A stretch of 37,452 nt of DNA. Origin: Methanosaeta sp. PtaB.Bin018 (GTDB taxonomy: Archaea > Halobacteriota > Methanosarcinia > Methanotrichales > Methanotrichaceae). The notes beneath the pieces were generated by a model. The model searched no databases. It saw only the letters and a list, made by a program, of their open reading frames with translations, and was not told the DNA's origin. Made by a program: the position numbers and the translations under genes. The stretch is from contig MVQH01000058.1 of NCBI GenBank assembly GCA_002067755.1, positions 1 through 37,452 on the forward strand, given 5' to 3'. Positions 7,691 to 15,461 of the stretch are shown in pieces (the first letter of the stretch is position 1; each line of letters starts with the position of its first letter).

Positions 7691-10600
7691 GTCAAAATAT
7701 CACGATCTCAGTTTCTGAGGCAGGAAGTCCAGCATCGAGGACTCTTGAGTTCAAGATTGTGGCTGGAGGGGAGGTCCTGGTGGAGCAGAAGCTCACCCCA
7801 GTCGAGTCCAGCCAGGTTCGCGAGATGGCAGGCCAGTATATCTCCATGTTCAGTGAAAGCTGCAATGCGTCTCAGGATTACCTTTCCATCCTGGGGGACG
7901 GCCTCTTTCACATTTTCTTTGAAGCTGGCTGGCGGAACATCAGCAGCAAGATTTTGGAGGGCGGGACTCTGATCATCGCCTCAGAGATACCTGAGGTGCT
8001 CCAGTTGCCGTGGGAGTACCTCAGGCTCGAGGGCCTGGTGGTGGGATTCGACGAGAGGTTTTGCATAATTCGCATGCCAAAAGTGGCAGATGGTCTTTCC
8101 GCATCCCGGGCAGAGATAGCGCCGGGACCATTGCGTGTGCTCTTTGTTGCCTGCGATCCCCTGGACTATGAACAGGAGGAGCAATGGATGCTTCAGGCGG
8201 CAGAAGGCCAGGATATGGTGCTTCAGATATGCGATGAAGGAACGCTTGAGGAGCTGAAGGAAACTGCCAGGGCCTTCCGACCTCATCTGATACATCTCGT
8301 GGTCCAGGGAAGAGTGAAAGAAGGTCAGGCGTTCTTTTCAATGCTGGATGGCAAAGCAAGGCAGAGACTTCACCTTCCTTTGGAGCTTGCAGATGCCCTG
8401 AAGGGATGCGGGACGCAATGCGTCATCTTTGGAGGCTGCCAGAGAGAGGCGCCTTCGTCTCTGTATCTGCTCTCCCAGAATCTGGTGAGGTATCTTCCCA
8501 TGGCAGTGAGCTGGAATGGCAAGACGAGCCTCGCCCCTGCCTTGTATCGCTCCCTTGCTAAAGGCCGATCGATCAGTGACGCGCTGAGCGCTGCTCGCCT
8601 TGAGATGCAAACAGCTTGCCTCAATGAAGGCGAGATTTGCGCCATTCCAGTCTTTTTTGCTGCCAGCGACCAGCAGACGATATTCGACGCACAGAAGCGG
8701 GCTGATGTTGCCGTCGCTCCATGGACGATGAAAAAGAGTCTTCGCCCCTTGCCGGGTTTGTCAGAGGGGCATGCACATGGATTTGTGGACCGCAGATTAG
8801 ATCTGCAGCGCCTCACCTTTGCCTTGCTGGAGGGCACAGCTCGCACTCTGATCATCACAGGTCCAAGGGGCGTGGGCAAGAGCTCTCTTGCAACCATGCT
8901 CGCCGAGCGGCTGGCATCCTCCGGCTATTTTATCTTGCCAGTCTACAGCTCACAAAATAATCCCGTCAGTGCGACACGCCTGCTGGAGTCGTTCGTCAGC
9001 CTCTTGGCCAAGAGCGGACAGGTTGAGGCAGCACAGAGGCTCAGGGACTCCAGCAGATCTGCGGCAGATAGGCAAAAGAGCATGCTGGAAGAGCTCAATC
9101 GTGGCAAGTTTTTGATCTTATTGGACGGGCTCGATCCCGATGAGAAGACTGGCAAGATCGAGGACCCAGACCTGGCCGAGTTTTACCTTCAAGCGCAAAG
9201 GGAGCTGGATAAAAGCAGGATGATCATCACATCTCGATCTCTTGCCCTGCCTCTGTCAAAGCGAGCATGGGAGTGGCCACTGACCGGCCTTTCCAATGCC
9301 GCATTTATAAAATGCCTGCTGCAGGACGAGATCGTGGCAGAGCGGTACCGCAGAGGCGAGGTGCGCTACGAGGACCTCCAGAGGCTTTGCTGCTCTGTGG
9401 CTGGAAGCCCAGCATGTCTTGCACAGATGGCAGTGGCCTTGAGGATGGATGGCATGACAGGAGATTGCGAGGAAGTCCTGGAAAAGACATCTGCCCTCTT
9501 GAGTTCAAAATCGCGTTCTGCTCTCAGCATGGCAGCGGTATATAGCATCGCCGTGAACATTGCAGCTCTGGCTGCCGTTTCCGGAAGACAGGTAAAAGAG
9601 GCCGCCGAATTTGTCTGCGACTGGAAGCGGCTTAAATTGGTATATCAGGCAGGTGAACTCTGGGCTGTGCCCTCATACATTCGCGACAAGCTTCTGGCAG
9701 TCTTGACGCCAGAGGAGCGTCGTGCAGCTCAAAAAGCTGCAGCCGAATTCTTGAGGGTTCTTGCAGAAGAGGGGAAAGCAGCAGAGCTTGGACTGTCTCG
9801 GCTGGATTTGATGCTGGAAGCGCGAGGCCACTATATCGCTGCAGACGATCTTAAGGCAGCCAGGATTGTGAGCAGTCGCATCAGCAGCTATCTGGAGAGG
9901 CGTGGCTACCATTCGCAGTTGATTTGGCTAAACCAGGAGCTTTTGAATCTTGAGAGGCATGCTGAGACGATGAACTGGATCGCACGAGGATACCTTGGCC
10001 TGGGCGATCTGATAAATGCTCAGGAATGGTACGGACGCGCCCTGGAGATGGGACCTGATGCCGCTGCCAGCCTGGGCCTTGGCATGATCCATCTCTCCCA
10101 GGGCAGGGATGAGCAAGCTCTGGAAGCGCTGCAGAAGGCCCAAAAGCTCCAGGAAACGCTTGGGGATTTAAGAGGTCAAGCAGAGACTTTGCAAACTATG
10201 GCACTGCTCGATCTACGCCGCAGCGATTATGAGGCCGCGCGCTCAAAGGTCGTGAAAGCTCTGGAGATGGTTCAGCATGCAGGCGACATAGCTGGCTTTG
10301 CTGAGGCGCAATACAAACTGGCAGCCATCGATATGGAGAGAGGCGATCTTCAGCTTGCGCGCGAGGAGTTTCAAAAAGCTCTTCAGCTCAAGCGCGAGAT
10401 TGGCGAGCGCAGGGGTGAGGCAGCAGTACTGCATAACCTGGGCCAGATAGAGTCCCAAGTCAACGACAAAGAGGCGGCTGTGAAGAATTTTAGTGGAGCT
10501 TTGCGTATCTATCAAGAGCTAGCCGACAAGCCCGGCGAGGCTGGGGCCTTTTTCCAACTTGGAGCCCTTTCGGTGCAGAGAGATAAAATTCCTGAAGGCC

Positions 10601-10803
10601 TGAGGCTGATGGCGCTTGCTGCCATTGTCCTGAGAAGCATCAAGAGCGATGAAGTCAAGAACGTGGAGCCATTGGTGGAGCGTCTGGCTGCACAGCTCAA
10701 CTACAGCCAAGAGCAGTTCATGGTTATGGTTCAGGAGGTCTTGCAAAGCTATGTCACTGACAAGGGTTGGGGGCTGGTAAAGAGGGCTTTTGTGGAAAAA
10801 TAA
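7687..10803 (+). CDS. CHAT domain - STAND ATPase - TPR protein (NLR-like architecture)
   Basis: This 1038-residue protein has three parts. Residues about 1-335 are a CHAT (caspase-like) domain: LPWEYL, PHLIHLVVQG (199-208) and CVIFGGCQRE with Cys251 at the nucleophile position. The second histidine of the usual HxxxHG box is Gln207. Residues about 355-640 are a STAND/NB-ARC-like ATPase with Walker A GPRGVGKSS (392-400), Walker B FLILLDGLD (475-483), a sensor-like IITSRS and a GSPACL box. Residues about 740-1010 hold TPR units. CHAT-STAND-TPR proteins act in bacterial and archaeal signalling and are suspected in immunity or cell death. GAGGGGG eight nt before the GTG supports the start, which overlaps the CDF stop. 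Confidence 0.88.
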   Translation: MSQNITISVSEAGSPASRTLEFKIVAGGEVLVEQKLTPVESSQVREMAGQYISMFSESCNASQDYLSILGDGLFHIFFEAGWRNISSKILEGGTLIIASEIPEVLQLPWEYLRLEGLVVGFDERFCIIRMPKVADGLSASRAEIAPGPLRVLFVACDPLDYEQEEQWMLQAAEGQDMVLQICDEGTLEELKETARAFRPHLIHLVVQGRVKEGQAFFSMLDGKARQRLHLPLELADALKGCGTQCVIFGGCQREAPSSLYLLSQNLVRYLPMAVSWNGKTSLAPALYRSLAKGRSISDALSAARLEMQTACLNEGEICAIPVFFAASDQQTIFDAQKRADVAVAPWTMKKSLRPLPGLSEGHAHGFVDRRLDLQRLTFALLEGTARTLIITGPRGVGKSSLATMLAERLASSGYFILPVYSSQNNPVSATRLLESFVSLLAKSGQVEAAQRLRDSSRSAADRQKSMLEELNRGKFLILLDGLDPDEKTGKIEDPDLAEFYLQAQRELDKSRMIITSRSLALPLSKRAWEWPLTGLSNAAFIKCLLQDEIVAERYRRGEVRYEDLQRLCCSVAGSPACLAQMAVALRMDGMTGDCEEVLEKTSALLSSKSRSALSMAAVYSIAVNIAALAAVSGRQVKEAAEFVCDWKRLKLVYQAGELWAVPSYIRDKLLAVLTPEERRAAQKAAAEFLRVLAEEGKAAELGLSRLDLMLEARGHYIAADDLKAARIVSSRISSYLERRGYHSQLIWLNQELLNLERHAETMNWIARGYLGLGDLINAQEWYGRALEMGPDAAASLGLGMIHLSQGRDEQALEALQKAQKLQETLGDLRGQAETLQTMALLDLRRSDYEAARSKVVKALEMVQHAGDIAGFAEAQYKLAAIDMERGDLQLAREEFQKALQLKREIGERRGEAAVLHNLGQIESQVNDKEAAVKNFSGALRIYQELADKPGEAGAFFQLGALSVQRDKIPEGLRLMALAAIVLRSIKSDEVKNVEPLVERLAAQLNYSQEQFMVMVQEVLQSYVTDKGWGLVKRAFVEK

Positions 10804-10849
10804 GGAAGCTCTGGAAGGCTACTGTCACTGGATATCAAAAATAACATGA

Positions 10850-11143
10850 TCAGTGGTTTAGTACATCAACCACTTTGTAACCCACGATCAGGAAGAATGT
10901 CAAGACTAGCGGAAGGATTGCTAAATTCAGCATAGTAGATAGGCGCTTGTTCCAAAGCGAGGATGCTGATAGGATCTCCGATGCACTGAGCAGGGCAATT
11001 AAACAAACAACAGAGACGACACTGATCTCAGATACACCCACCACAGAGAACATGCTAACCACTGAGGATGTAGTACTAGTAGTACTCAAAGTGCTTGTTG
11101 TGCTCAATGTGCTGCTCACTGTGCTTAACATAGATGATAGCAC
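10850..11143 (-). CDS. Small membrane protein with a Ser/Thr-rich N-terminus
   Basis: The 97-residue frame starts at GTG preceded by GGAGGG five nt upstream, a good archaeal ribosome-binding site. Residues 1-28 are an almost pure S/T repeat (STLSTTSTLSTTSTTSS). They are followed by two hydrophobic segments, about 37-55 and 72-92. Small Ser/Thr-leader proteins of this kind occur in methanogens, but I know of no function. An AATAAATGG element about 40 nt before the start could be a TATA box. Low-complexity composition leaves some doubt, yet the ribosome-binding site and paired membrane helices argue that it is real. Confidence 0.55.
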   Translation of the reverse strand: MLSSMLSTVSSTLSTTSTLSTTSTTSSVVSMFSVVGVSEISVVSVVCLIALLSASEILSASSLWNKRLSTMLNLAILPLVLTFFLIVGYKVVDVLNH

Positions 11144-11281
11144 TGTTTCCCTCCAACCTTACTTATCTTACGTACCATTTATTGTCCAGGGCAAGTATTA
11201 ATAAGTTTCCCTTCATCTTTCAATTGTGTAGTCTCGAATGTCTTGACTTTAGATACACTGGGCTGAATTTTATATTCGGTC

Positions 11282-11907
11282 TCAACCATTTAATTCAGTC
11301 TCCATGTATTTCAAGAACATTCCCAACTTGCATCCTTCAGGCAGCTTAGCCCAAAACGCCATGTCCGGCGTCTGAAGATACCACTTTGGGCTCCTCGCTA
11401 TTTAGTATGGGTGAACTTGAATCGCAAAATCTCTGTGTCTTCGTGACTCTGTACTGAAACGTGATTCGCTAACTGAACCACAGAGACACAGAGGCACAGA
11501 GGAGATATTTTATGCCCGATCTCACCCACACAATTTAGCGAAGAGCCCCACTTTGTATCGAGTGATTCATGAGACCTGACCGTGTTATACCAATTCATGA
11601 ATTCGTCAAAATTTTTGAACCTAAACCTATTTTTCTCGTAAACATCGTTCCATTGGTATGAAAGTGGTTCTCGCAAAGATCCATTTTCATCCACATAGGT
11701 GACCTTGGGTCGTGGGCGTTTCTTCCGAATTTTCTAATGTTTAGGTGCATCTTGGTTCTAAGCCAGTGCATCCAGACTCGCTTCACAGTTGACTCGCTGA
11801 GCTTCATGTCCGCAGCGATTCTTTTGGTGCTCTCGCCTCTTTTTTTTGGCCCGGATGTATTGGATCTTCCTCTCTGTAAGCTTTACGACTTTATTCCTCT
11901 TCACCAT
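11282..11907 (-). pseudogene. Decayed IS481-like transposase gene, interrupted by a MITE
   Basis: Read from the ATG at 11907 it gives MVKRNKVVKLTERKIQYI, then after a shift at an 8-base A run (T run 11840-11847) RIAADMKLSESTVKRVW, an IS481-type helix-turn-helix. After a second shift near 11723 it continues through RFRFKNFDEFMNWYNTVRSH, the typical C-terminus of the integrase core. The frame is broken at SLDTKW by a 159-bp insertion. Removing 11389-11547 and one 8-bp direct repeat restores the frame to a natural ending, TPDMAFWAKLPEGCKLG, with a stop at 11282. Most of the catalytic DDE domain is missing, so the copy was already dead: about 150 codons against about 300 for intact members. Confidence 0.8.
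11389..11547. mobile_element. 159-bp MITE-like palindromic element with 8-bp target-site duplication
   Basis: The ends are GGCTCCTCGCTA (11389-11400) and TAGCGAAGAGCC (11536-11547), inverted repeats matching at 11 of 12 positions. The element is flanked by an exact direct repeat CCACTTTG at 11381-11388 and 11548-11555. Imperfect complementarity extends inward for about 70 nt, including the inner pair CTCTGTGTCTTCGTGACTCTGT (11431-11452) and the CACAGAGACACAGAGG block near 11479-11494. It has no coding capacity, so it must have been mobilised in trans. Excision in silico restores the transposase frame, which independently proves the boundaries. Confidence 0.85.
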
Positions 11908-11921
11908 GCCACATTGAATGG

Positions 11922-11929
11922 TATATAAA
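11922..11929 (-). promoter_or_regulatory. TATA-like sequence before the dead transposase gene
   Basis: TTTATATA on the minus strand matches the archaeal consensus, but it ends only 14 nt before the ATG at 11907, which is short for a functional start. It may be a remnant of the IS promoter or the left end of the element. Confidence 0.3.
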
Positions 11930-11954
11930 GTCAAAGGTTTCGGGACTACACATC

Positions 11955-12758
11955 TCACACCAATTGGGAGATCTCCTTATAATAATTGAACAGCTCTTCT
12001 CCCCACAATGTGGCATCTTCGCCTATACATATCAGTTCCCCACCTGCCAGATCTATAGTCCCGTCCAATCTCCACAGCCCCAAAGCTAATAGATGCTCAG
12101 TTATTGTAAAGCCGATGTTGATATTTTTATCTAGGCGATATAGGTGGAAGTTATTCGCCGCCCTCAGGCCGTTGATCAGATCAAAGTACTCTTTAGAGAC
12201 GACATTCAGAATCGAATCAGTCAATATCAGCTCGACATTTGCACCACGTTCGACGCAACCCTTGATGATCTCTGGAAAACCAGGAGCTATAAAAGAAGAA
12301 ACTCCGCGGATATTTTTTGCTCTTGACAACTCTTGCATGAAGTTGTCCAAGCTTTTGAGGGGCGACGCTGGATCTGAGGTTACTCGCTGGGATCGGGCCA
12401 GCATCCCCATCTTGGCCAGAAGGTGTTCAGGAATTCCGCTCAAGTCATGACTTTGCCAGTAGTCTGCGTGCTGATCCAAAAGCACAATAGCTGCCACGAG
12501 CTCATCCAGCAAGATGGTCTGAATTTTGCCAATGTTCGTCAAAGAATAGCGCGCATCTTTTTTGTTTACAAGGCCTGTATCGATCAGATCCTTCATCGAA
12601 TGAAGGATTGTAGATGCCCGAATGTTCATCTCCCTCTCCAGTTCCCCAGCAGTCATCCTTCTGCCCTTCAGGCACAGCATTATTTTCGTACGCACTGCAG
12701 ATCGTGTGAACGCCTTTAATTGGTCCTCCGCCAGATCATAGTAATTCCACGCAGACAT
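11955..12758 (-). CDS. FilR1-type winged-helix transcriptional regulator (DUF1724)
   Basis: Residues about 15-75 form a winged helix (RTKIMLCLKGRRMTAGELER, then IRASTILHSMKDLIDTGLV), and residues about 110-260 match the FilR1/DUF1724 ligand or sensor domain: FIAPGFPEIIKGCVERGANVE, NINIGFTITEHLLALGLW, GEDATLWGEELFNYYKE. This family is expanded in Methanosarcinales; relatives control methyltransferase genes, and FilR1 of Methanothrix is part of a quorum-type system. The ATG at 12758 (after AGGGAT) is preferred over the TTG at 12764. It follows the small exported protein by 11 nt on the same strand, suggesting one operon and possible autoregulation. Confidence 0.88.
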   Translation of the reverse strand: MSAWNYYDLAEDQLKAFTRSAVRTKIMLCLKGRRMTAGELEREMNIRASTILHSMKDLIDTGLVNKKDARYSLTNIGKIQTILLDELVAAIVLLDQHADYWQSHDLSGIPEHLLAKMGMLARSQRVTSDPASPLKSLDNFMQELSRAKNIRGVSSFIAPGFPEIIKGCVERGANVELILTDSILNVVSKEYFDLINGLRAANNFHLYRLDKNINIGFTITEHLLALGLWRLDGTIDLAGGELICIGEDATLWGEELFNYYKEISQLV

Positions 12759-12769
12759 GATCAAATCCC

Positions 12770-13186
12770 TTACTGCTTTCTGTGAGCTTCATAGGGTCCC
12801 GATATGGCATTCATATCGCTATCTTGTACGTAGTATGTGCCCCTCAGAGTGTTTGAGTTTATAATGCGGCCATCCGTGAAGGTTATGACTATCTGTGGAT
12901 CTGTATTGCCCATGTTCCTCACAGATAAATAATTAGCCGATACTTTATCGCCTTCAACTCTTCCGAATATTATGCCCGAGTATTCACTTCCTGTATTGGG
13001 CTTAACCGAAAAGGAACCCAATAGATTGACCCCGACCTGCTGGACCTTAGCGGTCATCACCTCTTCTATTGGGCCGAATTGGTATTTAGATTCCCAAGTT
13101 CCTGTCAGGTCTACGTCCTGGGCTAAAGCCAAATAACTTGTCTGAATCAAGAGACATAAGATAGTTGCCGCTAATTTGACCTGCAT
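12770..13186 (-). CDS. Small exported protein, unknown
   Basis: The 138-residue product has a signal peptide (MQVKLAATILCLLIQTSYLALA) and a mature region of about 115 residues that reads as a small beta barrel: DLTGTWESKYQFGPIEEVMT, NLLGSFSV, GIIFGRVEGDKVSA, LRGTYYV. The opening G-T-W and repeated G-x-(I/V) strands recall lipocalin-like extracytoplasmic domains, but the family is not certain. The ATG at 13186 is chosen because GGTGA lies five nt upstream and the TATA box at 13210-13220 would place initiation at about 13189; a GTG at 13198 would lie outside the transcript. The FilR1 regulator gene follows 11 nt downstream. Confidence 0.72.
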   Translation of the reverse strand: MQVKLAATILCLLIQTSYLALAQDVDLTGTWESKYQFGPIEEVMTAKVQQVGVNLLGSFSVKPNTGSEYSGIIFGRVEGDKVSANYLSVRNMGNTDPQIVITFTDGRIINSNTLRGTYYVQDSDMNAISGPYEAHRKQ

Positions 13187-13209
13187 TCCGATCACCACGC
13201 AGATATATT

Positions 13210-13220
13210 GATTTATATTA
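13210..13220 (-). promoter_or_regulatory. Putative TATA box of the exported protein-FilR1 operon
   Basis: TAATATAAATC on the minus strand lies about 25-33 nt before the ATG at 13186, giving a nearly leaderless transcript. Two sets of direct repeats stand immediately upstream of it. Confidence 0.4.
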
Positions 13221-13233
13221 CATAATCGTTCTG

Positions 13234-13305
13234 CGGAGATTAACTATCTGTGGAGATTGACTATTTAAGTGTGATGTCTGTTCACAATAATGTCTGTTCA
13301 CAATA
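13234..13305. repeat. Paired direct repeats upstream of the FilR1 operon promoter
   Basis: An exact 16-bp tandem repeat, ATGTCTGTTCACAATA, occupies 13274-13289 and 13290-13305. Next to it GGAGATTAACTAT (13235-13247) is repeated as GGAGATTGACTAT (13252-13264) at a spacing of 17 nt. Both sets lie just upstream of the TATA box, where archaeal activators bind, so they are candidate operators, possibly for FilR1 itself. Confidence 0.5.
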
Positions 13306-13342
13306 GAAAATCCGCGTTATGATGATTTTCATTTAAATTAAG

Positions 13343-14359
13343 CTAACCAGAGATCTCTGCTCCATTTCGGCAGACAAATATATGCCTTGTCAAGCTTCTG
13401 TGAACTCGATCAGTGTGCCTTTCGACTATCTCGTAGCCTGCATCCATAAGGAGGCCATCGATGGGTCTGTCCGCGAGGATGATCATGCGCCTTCCGCTCT
13501 TGACAGCACTGTGCAGCTCGGCCAAGCTCTCCTCCAAAAGATGCTCTTTTGAGCGGGCCTCGATCTTTGCAGACCGTCCATAAGGCGTGTCCAAAACAGC
13601 TGCATCGATGGTAGCATTCTTGAGCGGCAAGCGCTTTGCGTCTCCCAGGATGAGGCAACAATTCAAGCCCGTGAGATTGCACGAGGCCCCTTCCACAAGC
13701 CTCTTCTGCACCTCAATTCCGATGCATTGGATGCCGATTAGGCAGGCTTCAACCAGGATGCCACAGGTTCCTGCAAATGGATCGAGCAGCCTCTCGCCTG
13801 CTCGAGCCTGGGAGAGATTGATCAGGGCCCGGGCCATGCGAGGCATAAGCACGCCTGGATGAAAAAATGGCTTTAAGTGTGGCCTGCGCTCCTCAAAGGA
13901 GCTGCGGTCCGTCTTGGCAACCTCCAGTCCGATCACTATCTTTTTGCAGGTGATGATCGCTCTCAGCACCATCTCTGGATTCTTGAGATCTGCTTTGTAG
14001 CCCCTGCTAAAGAGCATTTTGCCAACTTCGCGTTCTACCTCATCTGCCCTTAAAGAGGCCCCCTTGATACGCCTGGCGCGAATCAGGTACTTCTTCCTTG
14101 GCAGCTCGACAAGCCTCATAGACTCGGCGAGGGCGTCGGACGATGCATCGCATACTGCCAAAACCTCCATGATCCTGTGGGTCAACGCCAGTCGCGAGCC
14201 AAGGGTTCGAACATCGAGATCCTGGGCCTCGATTATGAGACACTGATCCATGAATGTGATCTCTTGGAAGCCGGCTGAGAAGATCTCAGCCAGCGCCAGG
14301 GCCTCGGACCTTGGCAGAGTATCATGCTCGCCTGAGAGCTCAAAGGCGTATGTCTTCAT
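13343..14359 (-). CDS. trmG10: tRNA (guanine(10)-N2)-dimethyltransferase
   Basis: The N-terminal 150 residues form a THUMP-type RNA-binding region (GSRLALTHRIMEVLAVCD), followed by a Rossmann methyltransferase domain with SAM motif I LDPFAGTCGILVEA (about 194-207) and the N6/N2-type catalytic motif DTPYGRS, where the family normally has D-P-P-Y. The Thr replaces the first Pro, which some members tolerate. The enzyme methylates G10 of archaeal tRNAs. It begins three nt after the kinase-like gene and is the last gene of an operon headed by S-adenosylhomocysteine hydrolase, which removes the by-product of its reaction. Confidence 0.88.
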   Translation of the reverse strand: MKTYAFELSGEHDTLPRSEALALAEIFSAGFQEITFMDQCLIIEAQDLDVRTLGSRLALTHRIMEVLAVCDASSDALAESMRLVELPRKKYLIRARRIKGASLRADEVEREVGKMLFSRGYKADLKNPEMVLRAIITCKKIVIGLEVAKTDRSSFEERRPHLKPFFHPGVLMPRMARALINLSQARAGERLLDPFAGTCGILVEACLIGIQCIGIEVQKRLVEGASCNLTGLNCCLILGDAKRLPLKNATIDAAVLDTPYGRSAKIEARSKEHLLEESLAELHSAVKSGRRMIILADRPIDGLLMDAGYEIVERHTDRVHRSLTRHIFVCRNGAEISG

Positions 14360-14362
14360 CTT

Positions 14363-15454
14363 TTAGGCCAGGTAGCTGTTCACATCCCTGTAATTGAACT
14401 TCCTGGAACCCAATACATTCTCCAAGAAGTTGAAGAGGGCCCTTCGCACATCATCGGAGAGCAGCGGATACCAGGTTGGGCTGGCCACCACTACCGCACG
14501 GAATGCGAAGAACGGCGCTATGACCTCGAGCAGCTCTTCGTCTCCACTCTTTTCCAGGTAGTTCTCAAAGAACAGCTCGAAGATGTCCTTCAGGTCTCCT
14601 GTGAGGCGCAGGCTCTTTTGAACTGAGTAGAAGATGTAGTTCATCGTCATGGCAGCGATGTCGTCTGCAGCCTCCCCCCACTCACCCCGGCTCCTGTCGA
14701 GAACTGTGAAGTCCGTGCCCTCTCTGAACATCACATTCCAGGGATGGAAGTCGCCGTGCACCTGGCAAAGGCGGGCAGTCTTGCCCTTCAGCAGCCATCG
14801 CCAGTCCACGCAGATCTTTTCGATCTCGCATAGCTCGTCTGGATCCAGGAAGCTGGGACTATCAGGATAATCATCCAGGATGCCGAATATGCACTCTCCA
14901 TCGCCAACAGTCTCACGGATCTTTCGCTGATACAAGGGCGGGCGGTCGATCTTCTTGGAATGGATCTGTGCAAGGTAGTCGGAGAGAGCTACAGCCCTTT
15001 CGTAATCCAGGTCCGTGGCCCCCTTCTCCTTGACCCTCTCCAGGTCAAAGAAGTACTCACGCCCCTCTATCTTCGGCATCAGCAGGAAGTATTCGCAGGC
15101 GTCTCCGGCCGAGACCAGCCTTCCATCTTCGGAGAAGTAGCCCACATCCAGGGATGGGACGTGCTTTGGGAGCTTGGAGAATGTGGAATTCTGCCAGATT
15201 AAAATCCTCGCCCGGTCTGAGAAGTGGTCATGGCCGAAGCCATGCTGCACCCGCATGGTGGAGATGACTGCCGAGCCCTTGGAGTCGCGGAGTTTGTACT
15301 CGACCAGCAAAGGCGATCCATACCCGAATCCTTTGACGTCCTCCGTAGTCGGTATGGTCTCGCCCATCTTGCGCATGCTCAGCAACTTTAGCTCTTCACC
15401 GTAGAGGCTCCTCAGGTATGCCTCCAGATTCTCCCTCTTCAGATCCAAGGCCAT
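14363..15454 (-). CDS. APH-family small-molecule kinase (aminoglycoside phosphotransferase fold)
   Basis: The 363-residue product has the APH catalytic loop VHGDFHPWNVMF (Brenner motif) and the following metal-binding FTVLDRSRGEWGEAADDIA. An N-lobe Lys is not obvious, and the glycine-rich region is GFGYGSPLLVEYKLRD. Archaeal members often phosphorylate sugars, choline-like compounds or homoserine rather than antibiotics; the substrate here is unknown. The ATG at 15454 follows GAGAGG and lies seven nt beyond the stop of the hydrolase gene; a longer frame to 15520 would overlap it. Its place between SAH hydrolase and TrmG10 hints at a substrate in SAM, nucleoside or methylthioribose salvage. 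Confidence 0.78.
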   Translation of the reverse strand: MALDLKRENLEAYLRSLYGEELKLLSMRKMGETIPTTEDVKGFGYGSPLLVEYKLRDSKGSAVISTMRVQHGFGHDHFSDRARILIWQNSTFSKLPKHVPSLDVGYFSEDGRLVSAGDACEYFLLMPKIEGREYFFDLERVKEKGATDLDYERAVALSDYLAQIHSKKIDRPPLYQRKIRETVGDGECIFGILDDYPDSPSFLDPDELCEIEKICVDWRWLLKGKTARLCQVHGDFHPWNVMFREGTDFTVLDRSRGEWGEAADDIAAMTMNYIFYSVQKSLRLTGDLKDIFELFFENYLEKSGDEELLEVIAPFFAFRAVVVASPTWYPLLSDDVRRALFNFLENVLGSRKFNYRDVNSYLA

Positions 15455-15461
15455 ACACCTC

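Noticed and set aside
11426-11511. CACAGAG/CTCTGTG repeats suspected as a CRISPR-like or telomere-like array
   Set aside because: There are no regular spacers; the repeats pair as arms of the palindromic MITE.
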